Positions 16,168 to 24,637 of a stretch of 64,000 bases of DNA are shown here, piece by piece (the first letter of the stretch is position 1; each line of letters starts with the position of its first letter). The DNA comes from an uncultured Chryseobacterium sp. (GTDB lineage: Bacteria; Bacteroidota; Bacteroidia; Flavobacteriales; Weeksellaceae). The stretch lies in NCBI GenBank assembly GCA_913774355.1, contig CAJYGB010000009.1, positions 24,822 through 88,821 on the forward strand, written 5' to 3'. Made by a program: the position numbers and the translations under genes. The notes below the pieces were generated by a model. That model had not been told where the DNA came from and ran no database searches. It saw only the letters and a list, made by a program, of their open reading frames with translations.

Positions 16168-17346
16168 CTAAAAATCGGTTTTGTCCGGGCTTACTTTGTT
16201 CAGTAAAAAAAAGGTGATAATCCAGGTTAATGCAGATGCTGAGATGGCCAGAATCATGCTTCCGATGACATATTGCAAAAGGTTATTTTTTACCAGGTCG
16301 AAATTCAGTTCCTGGCTCAGGATGTTGCTGTTGCCGTCTACGAAAGGAGATCCCAGAAAAAGGGAAGCTGCAATAATAAACGGGATAAACGGCGGGAGGC
16401 TCACATTGGAAGCGAAGAAAGCCAGCACTTTGTTAAGTTTGAAAAGCACCGCCAGCGAAATAACGATCAGGGTATGGAATCCCCAGAAAGGAGAAAAACC
16501 AACGAATACCCCGAGCGCAATTGAAAATGCCTTCGTACGGTTGGTTCCGTCGCTTTCCAGCACATCTTCCTTAATAAACCGCCGGATGCTTTTTTTTCTG
16601 AAATTATTGATGAAATTCCTTGGAATAATGTATAGCAGGGCAATTGCTACCAGAATCGTATTAAGAATACTGATCCGCGTAAAATCTTTAAAAGGCCTGA
16701 AATGCGATACCCGCTCTGCCGGATCGTACAATACCTTTACCGGGACGTTTTTTACCGGAACATGTCTCCAGGCAGTCCGTACGATGATTTCGATCTCAAA
16801 TTCAAATTTCGGGGTGAAGTATTTCTTTGGAATTTTATGTAAAGGATAAAGGCGGTATCCGGATTGGGTGTCTTCCAGTTTGATCCCGGTCTCAAACCAG
16901 AACCAGAAGTTGGAGAACCGGTTTCCGAAGCTGCTTTTTTTTGGAATGCCGTCCTGTGCCATATTACGGTTCCCAATCAAAAGAACGTCCTCTTTTTCGT
17001 AAAGTAATGCTTCTATGAAAACGGGAATATCATCGGGATAATGCTGTCCGTCTGAATCGATGGTAATGGCATAATGATAACCGAGTTTCTTTGCCTTTCT
17101 AAATCCGGTTTTAAGGCCGTTCCCTTTGCCTTTGTTTTCCGGTAAATGGATGACGTGGAGCTGAGGATATTGTCCTAAAATCTCTTTGGTGGAGTCGGTA
17201 GAGCCGTCATTGACTATAATAATGTCCTGCGTGTAATCGAGAACGCCGTCAATGACTCTTTTCAGGGTTTTCTCGTTGTTGTAAGTCGGGATTAAAACAC
17301 AGATTTTCTTTTCGGAAATCACGTTTTGCACTTCAGGCAGGGTCAT
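16168..17346 (-). CDS. GT2 glycosyltransferase fused to a DUF2062 membrane domain
   Basis: A 392-residue protein. Residues 10-220 form a GT-A family 2 glycosyltransferase (CVLIPTYNNEKTLKRVIDG, VNDGSTDSTKEI, and the metal-binding TIDSDGQH). After a membrane segment near residue 235, the C-terminal 130 residues are a DUF2062 domain (ALGVFVGFSPFWGFHTLIVI) with two or three membrane spans. This fusion is common in aryl-polyene and flexirubin clusters. It is the last gene of the minus arm and follows the secreted-protein gene by 4 bases. Confidence 0.87.
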   Translation of the reverse strand: MTLPEVQNVISEKKICVLIPTYNNEKTLKRVIDGVLDYTQDIIIVNDGSTDSTKEILGQYPQLHVIHLPENKGKGNGLKTGFRKAKKLGYHYAITIDSDGQHYPDDIPVFIEALLYEKEDVLLIGNRNMAQDGIPKKSSFGNRFSNFWFWFETGIKLEDTQSGYRLYPLHKIPKKYFTPKFEFEIEIIVRTAWRHVPVKNVPVKVLYDPAERVSHFRPFKDFTRISILNTILVAIALLYIIPRNFINNFRKKSIRRFIKEDVLESDGTNRTKAFSIALGVFVGFSPFWGFHTLIVISLAVLFKLNKVLAFFASNVSLPPFIPFIIAASLFLGSPFVDGNSNILSQELNFDLVKNNLLQYVIGSMILAISASALTWIITFFLLNKVSPDKTDF

Positions 17347-17350
17347 CGTT

Positions 17351-17827
17351 TTATTTTAGGGTTGCTTTTTCAGCGGGTGTAAAGGTTTTGGACTGTGCGG
17401 CGAAACGTTTGATGTAATTTTTCAGGGCCGCGTTCTGTTTGCTGTAATGATCCAGAAGAAATGTTTTATCATCTTTCAGGCTTCCCCTGTATCCTACGAT
17501 TTTAGGAATATTTTCCTGTACACTCATCCGGATTACCCTGAGTTCGGCATTATTGGGATTGCTTTTGATTACCGCTTCAAGGCTCGTCGCTCCCGATTTT
17601 ACCAAAGCTTTACGGTTCGATTTGGTAATCTTTGCTTCCATGATCTGTGCGGCTGCTTTATATCCCTGGATTACAGGTTCGGAACCTGATGCCTTTTCAG
17701 CCATGTTGATGAATGATTCCGTATTGGCGTTGGAAGCATTGGCTTTCGCATAGCTTTCTCTCAACGATTCAAGATTCGACTGAAAGAAAAGAACGAAGGC
17801 GGTTATAAGTGAGAAAATAAATTTCAT
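17351..17827 (-). CDS. Small secreted protein, unknown function, flexirubin cluster
   Basis: 158 residues with an N-terminal hydrophobic signal (MKFIFSLITAFVLFFQS). The rest is helical and Lys/Ala/Asn-rich, including a TPR-like SNPNNAEL stretch. No known domain recognised. Its start overlaps the stop of the dehydratase gene by 4 bases (ATGA), and the glycosyltransferase follows, so it is a tightly coupled member of the pigment operon. Confidence 0.7.
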   Translation of the reverse strand: MKFIFSLITAFVLFFQSNLESLRESYAKANASNANTESFINMAEKASGSEPVIQGYKAAAQIMEAKITKSNRKALVKSGATSLEAVIKSNPNNAELRVIRMSVQENIPKIVGYRGSLKDDKTFLLDHYSKQNAALKNYIKRFAAQSKTFTPAEKATLK

Positions 17828-18204
17828 GAGGTCAATTTTTGGTAGTTCACTGACATTTTCAATGCAATAGTCTCGCCAAAAGATGTGGTATTCTTTACTT
17901 TCACTTCTCCTTCGGCCTGGGTAATATCCAGCTGCAGCTTTAGGTCCGGGGTTTCAAAAGGATTGATGATGGCCATGAATTTTACGTTGGAAGCCGTCTT
18001 CAGAAACAGAGACAGACCTGTAAATTCTTCAGAAAGTTCCTTTACGATCTGCATCATGCACACACCCGGCGTTACCGGATTTCCCGGAAAATGCCCTTTG
18101 AAGATGTCATGGTCTTTATTCAGAGAGATGTAGGCGGTGTAGCTTCCGTTTTCTGCCTGTTCGTAAGACTGTAAAGTATAAAAATCTGTAAGAATAGTCT
18201 GCAT
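17824..18204 (-). CDS. Hotdog-fold 3-hydroxyacyl-ACP dehydratase (FabZ/ApeI-like)
   Basis: 126 residues with a single hotdog domain. The catalytic-loop motif GHFPGNPVTPGVCMMQ is intact, with His38 in the dehydratase position. It should remove water from 3-hydroxyacyl-ACP intermediates to make the conjugated double bonds. It lies between an outer-membrane barrel gene and a secreted-protein gene. Of the three hotdog dehydratase homologues in the cluster, this one looks most like the ApeI type. Confidence 0.82.
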   Translation of the reverse strand: MQTILTDFYTLQSYEQAENGSYTAYISLNKDHDIFKGHFPGNPVTPGVCMMQIVKELSEEFTGLSLFLKTASNVKFMAIINPFETPDLKLQLDITQAEGEVKVKNTTSFGETIALKMSVNYQKLTS

Positions 18205-18208
18205 AGAA

Positions 18209-18811
18209 TTATTTTTTCATGTTAAAGGTATAATACACACCGGCCTGGAACGTGATGTTCGAGTGGTCGTTGTAAAAGGAATACACCGGGATGAAACCTT
18301 TTTTTACCCTGGCTTCAACCCCGAAATGCTCGGTAATTTCAAAACCTGCGCCTGCCGTAATTCCCAGGTCGATTTCATTAGCGGCATCGAAATTTTTCTG
18401 TTCCACCAGAAATTCCAAGGTCGGGCCGAAATGAACATTGAATTTATTAAAGTAGAATTTATTAACCAGCTGAAGACTTACATAAGAGGCGGTAAGCATC
18501 TGCCCGTTCCAGTTGTTGATATTCGTATCCATTTTTGCACCCTGTCTGGAATAGTTGATCTCCGGCTGCAAAGCATAGAATTTTGCAAACCGGATATTTC
18601 CAAAAAGTCCAAGATAGAAATCGGTTTTATTCTTAAACTCCATATTGGGATCGGCATTGCCATAGTAATCTGAATCCATATAGGAATACCACTGCGCTTT
18701 ATTGGTAAAGTGCGAAAAATTGGCACCCGCCCTGATTCCCGGATTAAAAGTTACCTGCGAGAAAGCAATGGCTGAAATAAGTAAAGTAAATAAAGAAATA
18801 ATTTTTTTCAT
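18209..18811 (-). CDS. Outer-membrane beta-barrel protein (PorT-like)
   Basis: 200 residues: signal peptide MKKIISLFTLLISAIAFSQ, then alternating amphipathic strands with aromatic girdles (YALQPEINYSRQGAK, VKKGFIPVYSFYND), ending near ITFQAGVYYTFNMKK. This is the shape of the small porin-like barrels common in Bacteroidota. It sits within the pigment operon, so a part in placing flexirubin in the outer membrane is conceivable, but no motif shows this. Confidence 0.75.
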   Translation of the reverse strand: MKKIISLFTLLISAIAFSQVTFNPGIRAGANFSHFTNKAQWYSYMDSDYYGNADPNMEFKNKTDFYLGLFGNIRFAKFYALQPEINYSRQGAKMDTNINNWNGQMLTASYVSLQLVNKFYFNKFNVHFGPTLEFLVEQKNFDAANEIDLGITAGAGFEITEHFGVEARVKKGFIPVYSFYNDHSNITFQAGVYYTFNMKK

Positions 18812-18817
18812 GTGAAT

Positions 18818-19453
18818 TTATTCGTTTTCGGTTATCTGAAATAGTTTTATGTTTATTTTAAAATCTTTATGCTGAAGGTTGATACTGTCCGCGAAGATAT
18901 GTTTTTTTGCCTCAAAAGTAAAATCGATTTTTTCCTTATTGTTTTTAGTATAAATGATTTTTTTCAGCAGACCGTTCTGTTTGTTAAAAAATAAATAATA
19001 GGTTTTCGCATCGATCTTTGAAAGGTAAATGCGGCTGGTTTCATTTTCAAAACTTTCGGTCACGGGATATTTCTGCCTTAAAAGCTGCTGAAAGTCATTT
19101 TTCAGGAAATTAATGACAATTTTTTTATCCAGATCGGGAAGAACATAATTAAGCTTAAAATCATCTCCGGAAATTTCAAAATCGATTAATTTGTTTCCGA
19201 AATCTGAAGTCAGCACAACGCGGTGGGTCGTTTCATTAATTTTTTTTAATATCAGGATTCCGCTGACGTGATTTTTGTAAATGTCTATCTGACATTTATA
19301 CACGTAATCTTCCTTAGAAGAAAAATAGAGGTTTTCGACCGTCTGTTCAGTATTCAAGACAGGCTTTGCATCCGTAAGCTTGTAAGTTTTACAGGATACG
19401 AACGATATGAAAATCAGGCTATAAGCTAAATTCCGAAGCAGCAACCGGTGCAT
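18818..19453 (-). CDS. Putative lipoprotein, flexirubin cluster
   Basis: From the ATG at 19453 (MHRLLLRN) the product is 211 residues; an upstream ATG at 19477 would add 8. The first 25 residues form a lipoprotein signal ending FISFVSC. The gene overlaps the 3' end of lolA by 35 bases. Aryl-polyene clusters carry a DUF3261-type lipoprotein next to the LolA homologue and this may be the counterpart, though I cannot confirm the domain by eye. Confidence 0.65.
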   Translation of the reverse strand: MHRLLLRNLAYSLIFISFVSCKTYKLTDAKPVLNTEQTVENLYFSSKEDYVYKCQIDIYKNHVSGILILKKINETTHRVVLTSDFGNKLIDFEISGDDFKLNYVLPDLDKKIVINFLKNDFQQLLRQKYPVTESFENETSRIYLSKIDAKTYYLFFNKQNGLLKKIIYTKNNKEKIDFTFEAKKHIFADSINLQHKDFKINIKLFQITENE

Positions 19454-20045
19454 TGATCTTTGTATTTTTGAAAACAATGTTGGTCGTGTCTCCCGAAGCT
19501 TCCGTCATATTCACCTGTGAAACCGTTGACTGGTTTTTAGGGAAATACAGTTCGATCTGCTTAATGTATTTAAGCAGCTGTGCAGATTTTGGGGTGAATT
19601 TCGCGATATTGAAACTGCCGTTTTTGAAGTAAGCCACGGAAAATTCCGGATCATTGAACATCTGCCCGTTGGAACTTCCAACAATCAGCTTATTGATCTT
19701 CTCGAAGGTTTTGCTTTTGGCATCTACCGCCGACTTTTTCCCCTGGTCGTTGATGAAGATTTTATTCTCCTTAAAGACGATGCTGTACTGATATGGCTTT
19801 GTGTATTTCCAGCTCAGCATATTCGGGGTTTTTAAAGACATTTTCCCGTAAGTAACGATATTTTTATCCAGGAAATCCATTTTTTTGGTCTGGGTAAAAT
19901 CACTCTGCAGCGTTTTTATTTCTTTGGTCTCCGAGGAAACTTTGCTGACAAAAGCTTTGGCTTCCGCGCCTGACATGGCCGTATTCTGTGCGAAGAATAA
20001 TCCTGAAACGGATAGAAGCGCAGTGATGAAAATATTTTTAATCAT
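19419..20045 (-). CDS. lolA: LolA-like outer-membrane lipoprotein carrier
   Basis: 208 residues with a signal peptide (NIFITALLSVSGLFFAQ). The LolA core shows FTQTKKMDFLDKNIVTYGKM, the TPNMLSWKYTKPYQYSIVF block, and NKLIVGSSNGQMF. LolA proteins carry lipids or lipoproteins across the periplasm. A cluster-specific copy beside an MMPL exporter is a regular feature of aryl-polyene clusters (the ApeM position) and probably carries the pigment lipid to the outer membrane. Confidence 0.85.
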   Translation of the reverse strand: MIKNIFITALLSVSGLFFAQNTAMSGAEAKAFVSKVSSETKEIKTLQSDFTQTKKMDFLDKNIVTYGKMSLKTPNMLSWKYTKPYQYSIVFKENKIFINDQGKKSAVDAKSKTFEKINKLIVGSSNGQMFNDPEFSVAYFKNGSFNIAKFTPKSAQLLKYIKQIELYFPKNQSTVSQVNMTEASGDTTNIVFKNTKINAPVAASEFSL

Positions 20046-20230
20046 TGTTTTATTTTTTAAGTGAACAAGTTCTGTCTAACCTTAAAAAGTCAAAATTTTG
20101 AATCATTTAATTAAAAGATCTTTGATTTTTTAGCTCATGTGCTCTTTTTAAAGTTGGTCTACCATAAACTTTTATGAGCAGGACAAAATCTTTTGTGGCT
20201 TTTGTGGTTCAAAAAAACTTCTGCGTTAAA
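20046..20230. repeat. Spacer with CTTTTGTGG-type repeat
   Basis: This 185-base gap between two minus-strand genes has no gene. Its end holds a tandem CTTTTGTGG-CTTTTGTGG unit followed by TTCAAAAAAACTTCTGCGTT, which I recall as a common intergenic repeat of Chryseobacterium. No clear promoter box was seen. Confidence 0.4.
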
Positions 20231-20959
20231 TTATTCGATGGTAAAAGTCGAATATTTTTCACGCTTCAAAAATACTAATAAATTTACCAAAACATTATAC
20301 GTTTTTTCCGAAGTGTCGTGAAGCAGGATGATGCTGCCTTTTTTCATCCCTTTGGTAACTTTCCGGTAAATTTTGTTCTCATTTTCAGTAATAGTGTCCA
20401 GCGAACGGACATTCCAGCCGATGCTTTTTTTGCCGGTCAGCTTTATCGCTTTGGCTATATTCGGATTGGTAACACCGAAAGGCGGGCGGTACAGACGGGT
20501 CTTCAGATTTCCGGTTTGCAGCATGACTTCATCACACTTTTTAATTTCCTCCGCCATTTTTGAGGTGGATAAAAAACCGGTCTGATTGGAGTGGGAATAG
20601 GTATGATTCCCAACAGCATGACCTTCATCAATAATCCGCTGAAAGGTTTCGGGATATTTTTCGATTTGTTTTCCGATACAGAAGAAGGTGGCTTTAATAT
20701 TATTTTCTTTTAAAAGATCTAAAAACTTTGGGGTAAATTCGGTAGGGCCGTCATCGAAAGTCAGTGCCGCTTCTTTTATTTTTGTCCTTTTGTGCGTAAG
20801 GCTATGAACAAAATAACCCAGTCCGATATCGAAGGATCCCCAGATCACCACGGCTGAGAACATCAGGAAACAGAACAGATACACCCAGATCGTCCCATGA
20901 AACGTATAAATAAAAACGTTGCAAAAGAGGTAGAACAGGATAAAGTAGTAGTGTTTCAT
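20231..20959 (-). CDS. Polysaccharide deacetylase (NodB homology) family protein
   Basis: 242 residues. Two hydrophobic segments in the first 50 residues anchor it in the inner membrane. The NodB domain follows with its metal and catalytic motifs: LTFDDGP, HTYSHSNQTG and RPPFGVTN, then LLHD near the end. Such enzymes remove N- or O-acetyl groups from glycans, but cluster-borne members could act on small acyl esters. It is separated by non-coding gaps on both sides from its neighbours in the pigment arm. Confidence 0.85.
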   Translation of the reverse strand: MKHYYFILFYLFCNVFIYTFHGTIWVYLFCFLMFSAVVIWGSFDIGLGYFVHSLTHKRTKIKEAALTFDDGPTEFTPKFLDLLKENNIKATFFCIGKQIEKYPETFQRIIDEGHAVGNHTYSHSNQTGFLSTSKMAEEIKKCDEVMLQTGNLKTRLYRPPFGVTNPNIAKAIKLTGKKSIGWNVRSLDTITENENKIYRKVTKGMKKGSIILLHDTSEKTYNVLVNLLVFLKREKYSTFTIE

Positions 20960-21092
20960 CTTTATTTTTTGAATTTGGGCTGAAAAATCAATAATTTATA
21001 TCTGTAAATATCCCTTGCTGAGTGAAACGCCTTTACGAACGGAATATTTTCAAACTTTACAAGCAATCTTTGCGTTAAAAGTATTTCAACAG

Positions 21093-22154
21093 CTAGGCTC
21101 TTTCCAATAAAACCAGGCTATGGTCATTCCCGCGAAGATGGTTATACAGAAGAACGGTTTTTATTTCTTCTTTTTTAAAAGCATTAATCATCATCACTTC
21201 CGGAATTGCCTGTTTCTTAAGAATATGGCATGCCATAAAAGTAGAAAAGCCACTGGCTGTGTTGAATTCGCCGCTCAAATGTTTATAATACAGCAAAGCG
21301 GAGTTTGTAAACAATTCCATTGCCTTTGTATAATAATCATCAGACTTTGCATCGCCGCTGAATCCCAGGATAACAGCATCTATATCCTGAGCGTTCAGGT
21401 TATTTTTAATTAAAAATTCTTCAATAAACGTTTGCGTTTCTTCAAAATCTACTTTGTTGCTGATCCGGATGTCTTTCAACCCGGCATAGGAAGAATCTGT
21501 CTTATCTTTACCCAACACAAAGAAGCTTGCCCCTTCGCCCCAGATGACACCGTCAGTAGCGGAGTTCAGATAATCCACAGGAAGATGTTCTTCTTTTTTA
21601 ATGGTTTTGCTGAGTTCATACAATTCCATCGTTCTTTCGGTTTGTTCATCTGTGGAACCTACCAGAACATGTTCGGCTTCACCATCGTTAATCTGAAGTT
21701 TAGCATCCAGGAATGAAAACTCGAGCGATGAAGAACTGTTTACATAAGTGAAATTATAAGCATGGCACTGCAGCCCCAGTGCGATCTGTCCCGCAACGGT
21801 ATTGTGGGTCGACTGGATAAAATAAGTCGGCGTAAGGAACTCTTCATTATTATCCAACACATTTTTCAGAAATTTTTCGGAATCTTGCGAACAGCCCATT
21901 CCGGTTCCTACGATAATGGCATCCGGGTTTTCGATTCCTGCTTCTTTCAAAGCATATTGGGACGCCACGGAACTCATTTTTACGGTCTTTGACATTCTCC
22001 GGATCATTGCCGGCGGAATAAATTCTTTGTATACGGGCTCAACAGCTTTAAGAACCTGGCTTGAGTCAAAAGGCTGCAGGTTTTCAAAGAAATTTTCGTT
22101 TAAAGTATCCTGTACGGAAATACAGGCTGCACTGTTGATGTAAACGTCTGTCAT
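21093..22154 (-). CDS. Chain-length-factor-like KS lacking the catalytic Cys
   Basis: Started at the ATG at 22154 (MTDVYINSAACISV), whose ATGA overlaps the preceding KS stop, it is 353 residues. It has the thiolase-fold layout, but the nucleophile region reads YVNSSSSLEFSF, with Ser where the Cys should be. The usual His block is replaced by VILGFSGDAKSD. In aryl-polyene synthesis ApeC is such a non-catalytic partner and pairs with the KS ApeO; the adjacent KS (22151-23350) is the obvious mate here. Confidence 0.8.
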   Translation of the reverse strand: MTDVYINSAACISVQDTLNENFFENLQPFDSSQVLKAVEPVYKEFIPPAMIRRMSKTVKMSSVASQYALKEAGIENPDAIIVGTGMGCSQDSEKFLKNVLDNNEEFLTPTYFIQSTHNTVAGQIALGLQCHAYNFTYVNSSSSLEFSFLDAKLQINDGEAEHVLVGSTDEQTERTMELYELSKTIKKEEHLPVDYLNSATDGVIWGEGASFFVLGKDKTDSSYAGLKDIRISNKVDFEETQTFIEEFLIKNNLNAQDIDAVILGFSGDAKSDDYYTKAMELFTNSALLYYKHLSGEFNTASGFSTFMACHILKKQAIPEVMMINAFKKEEIKTVLLYNHLRGNDHSLVLLERA

Positions 22155-23350
22155 GATTTCGAGAAAATTAGGGTTGAACAATTTCCTCCGAATCCGAATG
22201 AATTGGAAAGGACGTGATCTATATTTTTTTCTTTCAGTTCCGTCACCGGGGTCAGATCAAATTCTGCCATTTTGGTTTTGAAATTCAGGTTGGGAAAAAT
22301 AAGGCCGTTTTGGATGGCCAGTAATGAATATACGGCTTCAATTCCTGCCGCAGCAGCAAGCGTATGTCCTGTAAATGCTTTTGTGGAGCTGAATTCAGGA
22401 ACTTTTCCTTCTCCGAAAATCCGGATCATTGCGATTCCTTCCGATAAATCATTATTTGGCGTTGCTGTCCCGTGAACATTGATGTAATCGATATTTTCTT
22501 TATCTAAACCGGAGATTTTCAGGGCTTTTTCCATGGCGAGATAAGCACCCTGTCCGTTTTCCGAAGAAGCTGTCTGATGGTGCGCATCGTTGGCATTTCC
22601 GTATCCTGAAAGATAGCCGATAACTTTTTTATTTTCTTTTCGGACCACCTCATCAGATTCCAGAACAATAAACGCTGCGGCTTCTCCAAGATTCAATCCT
22701 TTACGGTCATTGTCAAAAGGTGTGTTGTAGGAATCGGTAAGGATCATCAGCGTATTGAAACCGTTTAAGGTAAATTTGGAAAGCGCGTCTGTTCCGCCGA
22801 CGATTACCCGGTCCAGAACACCGTTTTTAATAAGCTTTGCCCCCATCATAATCGCGTTGGCCGCTGACGAACAGGCGGTGCTGATCGTGGAAACCATGCC
22901 TTTTAAACCTAAATGATCGGCGATTAATAATGAGGAATTGCCCGCATCATGGGAGTCAATATATTTTTGCTTGCCAGGAAAATCTTCGTACGTGTAGAAG
23001 TAGTTTTCGGTAACATCCATTCCGCCGACACTGGTAGAGGAGATCAGGCCTGTTTTGTATTCATTGATATACGAAATCCCGGCACTTTCGATAGCTTCTT
23101 TTGCGGCAATCATTCCCAATAGGGACGTTCTCGTCGCATTCTTTTCATCTTTCAGCTGAAGTCTTTCCACCAGCTCTGTGTTGGAAAGCTTGATTTCTCC
23201 GGTTTTGATATGCCCGGCATGGCGTGTTTCAAACAATTGGATGTCTGAAATCCCGTGCTTCCCGGACTGTAATGAACTCAGGTTTTCTTCCACGTTGTTC
23301 CCGATGGAAGAGATGATGCCCATTCCTGTGATGGCAATTTTTTGACCCAT
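22151..23350 (-). CDS. Beta-ketoacyl-ACP synthase (FabF-type, ApeO-like)
   Basis: Started at ATG 23350 (MGQKIAITGMGI), 399 residues; the longer start at 23374 lies inside a repeat element. The triad is complete: Cys160 in STACSSAANAI, His293 in NVHGTATPNND and His329 in FTGHTLAAAAG. It lies directly after the ACP gene and overlaps the chain-length-factor-like gene by 4 bases, so KS and CLF are probably made in equal amounts as a heterodimer that extends the polyene. Confidence 0.88.
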   Translation of the reverse strand: MGQKIAITGMGIISSIGNNVEENLSSLQSGKHGISDIQLFETRHAGHIKTGEIKLSNTELVERLQLKDEKNATRTSLLGMIAAKEAIESAGISYINEYKTGLISSTSVGGMDVTENYFYTYEDFPGKQKYIDSHDAGNSSLLIADHLGLKGMVSTISTACSSAANAIMMGAKLIKNGVLDRVIVGGTDALSKFTLNGFNTLMILTDSYNTPFDNDRKGLNLGEAAAFIVLESDEVVRKENKKVIGYLSGYGNANDAHHQTASSENGQGAYLAMEKALKISGLDKENIDYINVHGTATPNNDLSEGIAMIRIFGEGKVPEFSSTKAFTGHTLAAAAGIEAVYSLLAIQNGLIFPNLNFKTKMAEFDLTPVTELKEKNIDHVLSNSFGFGGNCSTLIFSKS

Positions 23351-23359
23351 GTTTTTGGT

Positions 23360-23429
23360 AATGTAACAATGCATCGATCTAACAGTTTACCAATATTGTT
23401 ACACTGTTAGATTGATATATTGTTAGATT
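23360..23429. repeat. Intergenic inverted-repeat element, copy 3
   Basis: The 26-base left arm (23360-23385) pairs with the right arm (23404-23429) at 22 of 26 positions: CTGTTAGATCGATGCATTG against CTGTTAGATTGATATATTG for the first part. The loop contains TTTACCAATATTG. It lies between the ACP stop and the KS start and can fold into a long mRNA hairpin. Confidence 0.75.
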
Positions 23430-23432
23430 GAA

Positions 23433-23690
23433 TTATTTTGTTCTGTTTTCTTCGATAAATTTCGCCATCGTATCGATAGAGGTGAAAATTTCCTTTCCTT
23501 TTTTAGGATCGGATAATTTGATGCCGTATTCTTTATCCAGAAGAACGATCAGCTCAAGCGCGTCGATGGAGTCAAGGCCAAGGCCGCCGCCGAACAAAGG
23601 ATCCGTATCCTGGATTTCCTCTACTGCAACGTCTTCTAAATTAAGAACTTCGATAATTTTGTGTTTTAATTCTTCTCTTAAGTTTTCCAT
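23433..23690 (-). CDS. Acyl carrier protein
   Basis: An 85-residue carrier protein with the attachment Ser in GGGLGLDSIDALELIV. The tripled Gly before LGLDS is unusual among ACPs but not disruptive. It is the second ACP of the cluster and is flanked on both sides by inverted-repeat elements, separating it from the KS fragment gene upstream and the KS gene downstream. Confidence 0.9.
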   Translation of the reverse strand: MENLREELKHKIIEVLNLEDVAVEEIQDTDPLFGGGLGLDSIDALELIVLLDKEYGIKLSDPKKGKEIFTSIDTMAKFIEENRTK

Positions 23691-23701
23691 AAAAATTATT
23701 T

Positions 23702-23796
23702 TAATGTATCAATCCAGCAGTGTACCAGTTTACCAATGGATGACTGCAAATTATTGTTACATTGTTATATCGTTAAATTGTTAAATTGTTACATTG
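23702..23796. repeat. Intergenic inverted-repeat element, copy 4
   Basis: Related to copies 1-3: AATGTATCAATCCAGCAGTG on the left, AGTTTACCAAT in the middle, and ATTGTTACATTGTTATATCG plus two ATTGTTA-type repeats on the right. It is more diverged than the others. Its right end supplies the last codons and stop of the KS-fragment gene. Confidence 0.6.
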
Positions 23797-24332
23797 TCAG
23801 TCAGCAAATATACAAAAGCTTTATAACTTTCCTGATAAAGTTCTACCCAGCCGCATAATACTTTATCGGCCTTTCCTGACTGTATAAGCTGTCCCGCATA
23901 GCTGTTTACAAATTCTTCGTCGAATTCATCCAGGACAAAAAACGCATTCTCAGTCTGCATTTTGTGACGGATGCTGATTTCCCCCACGCAGATGTTAGGC
24001 AGTGTATACACGAAAACGGCAGGGCTCGGGAAATAGCTTTCAGGTGAATTGATGCTTTCCTGATATTTGAAATCGGTATCCAGGCTGGAGGAACGGTTGG
24101 CAAAAACCAGGCCGGTCCGGCTGTGATCCGCGTCTTTTAAAATAAGTTCGGAGGCCAGAAAGGCCAGCTTGCTGAGGTTATCCATTTTGTGGAATTTAGG
24201 ATAATTCAGCTCAAAAATTTTATAAGCTTCCTTCGAAAAATCTGAAAAATTCCTTGCCTGAGCTTGAAAAATAATTTCGTTATTCAGAATGATTTTTGAG
24301 TTTTCTATGGTGCAGATGTCTGTTTTCTTCAT
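23781..24332 (-). CDS. Half-length KS-like protein without the catalytic Cys
   Basis: 183 residues that follow the N-terminal half of a ketosynthase: [31 protein letters not shown], then [20 protein letters not shown], and [15 protein letters not shown]. Where a KS has its TACASS nucleophile block this protein reads [11 protein letters not shown], so it cannot condense, and there is no second half. A regulatory or scaffold role with a true KS is possible. Its final residues and stop lie within repeat copy 4. Confidence 0.65.
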   Translation of the reverse strand: MKKTDICTIENSKIILNNEIIFQAQARNFSDFSKEAYKIFELNYPKFHKMDNLSKLAFLASELILKDADHSRTGLVFANRSSSLDTDFKYQESINSPESYFPSPAVFVYTLPNICVGEISIRHKMQTENAFFVLDEFDEEFVNSYAGQLIQSGKADKVLCGWVELYQESYKAFVYLLTDNVTI

Positions 24333-24350
24333 GAATACGTTTGAGAAGGG

Positions 24351-24637
24351 TTAAGGCTTTTTCGTTGGGTTTTGATGTGTGTTGAAAACAGAGAATATTA
24401 CAATTTCTTTATCGATAATTTGGTAAATAATGAGATAAGGAAATTTTTAATGTAAGCTTCGCTAAGATTTCCCCTCCTGACAGGAAAATGTTTAGGATAA
24501 TCCTGAATTTTCGAAAAATACAGGTTGACCTGTTGCAAAAACTTTTCGCCGAGGCCTAGCTGTTTATTTTCGTACCATAATTTACCTTCTGCTAAATCGG
24601 TTTCGGCATTTGGCGATAAAACCAATGAATAATTCAT
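24351..24637 (-). pseudogene. RelE/ParE-type toxin, frameshifted
   Basis: The frame as written gives 79 residues (24398-24637): a ParE-like N-terminus (NAETDLAEGKLWYENKQLGLG) that ends abnormally in SLFTKLSIKKL. Adding one A to the A5 run near 24450 continues the frame as FPYLIIYQIIDKEIVIFSVF and NTHQNPTKKP to a TAA at 24351-24353. That is the normal ParE C-terminus. Its start overlaps the antitoxin stop by 4 bases. It is either a dead toxin or a homopolymer error. Confidence 0.78.

Noticed and set aside
23351-23374. N-terminal extension of the KS at 22151
   Set aside because: The extra eight residues come from repeat sequence; MGQKIAITGMG is the normal KS N-terminus.
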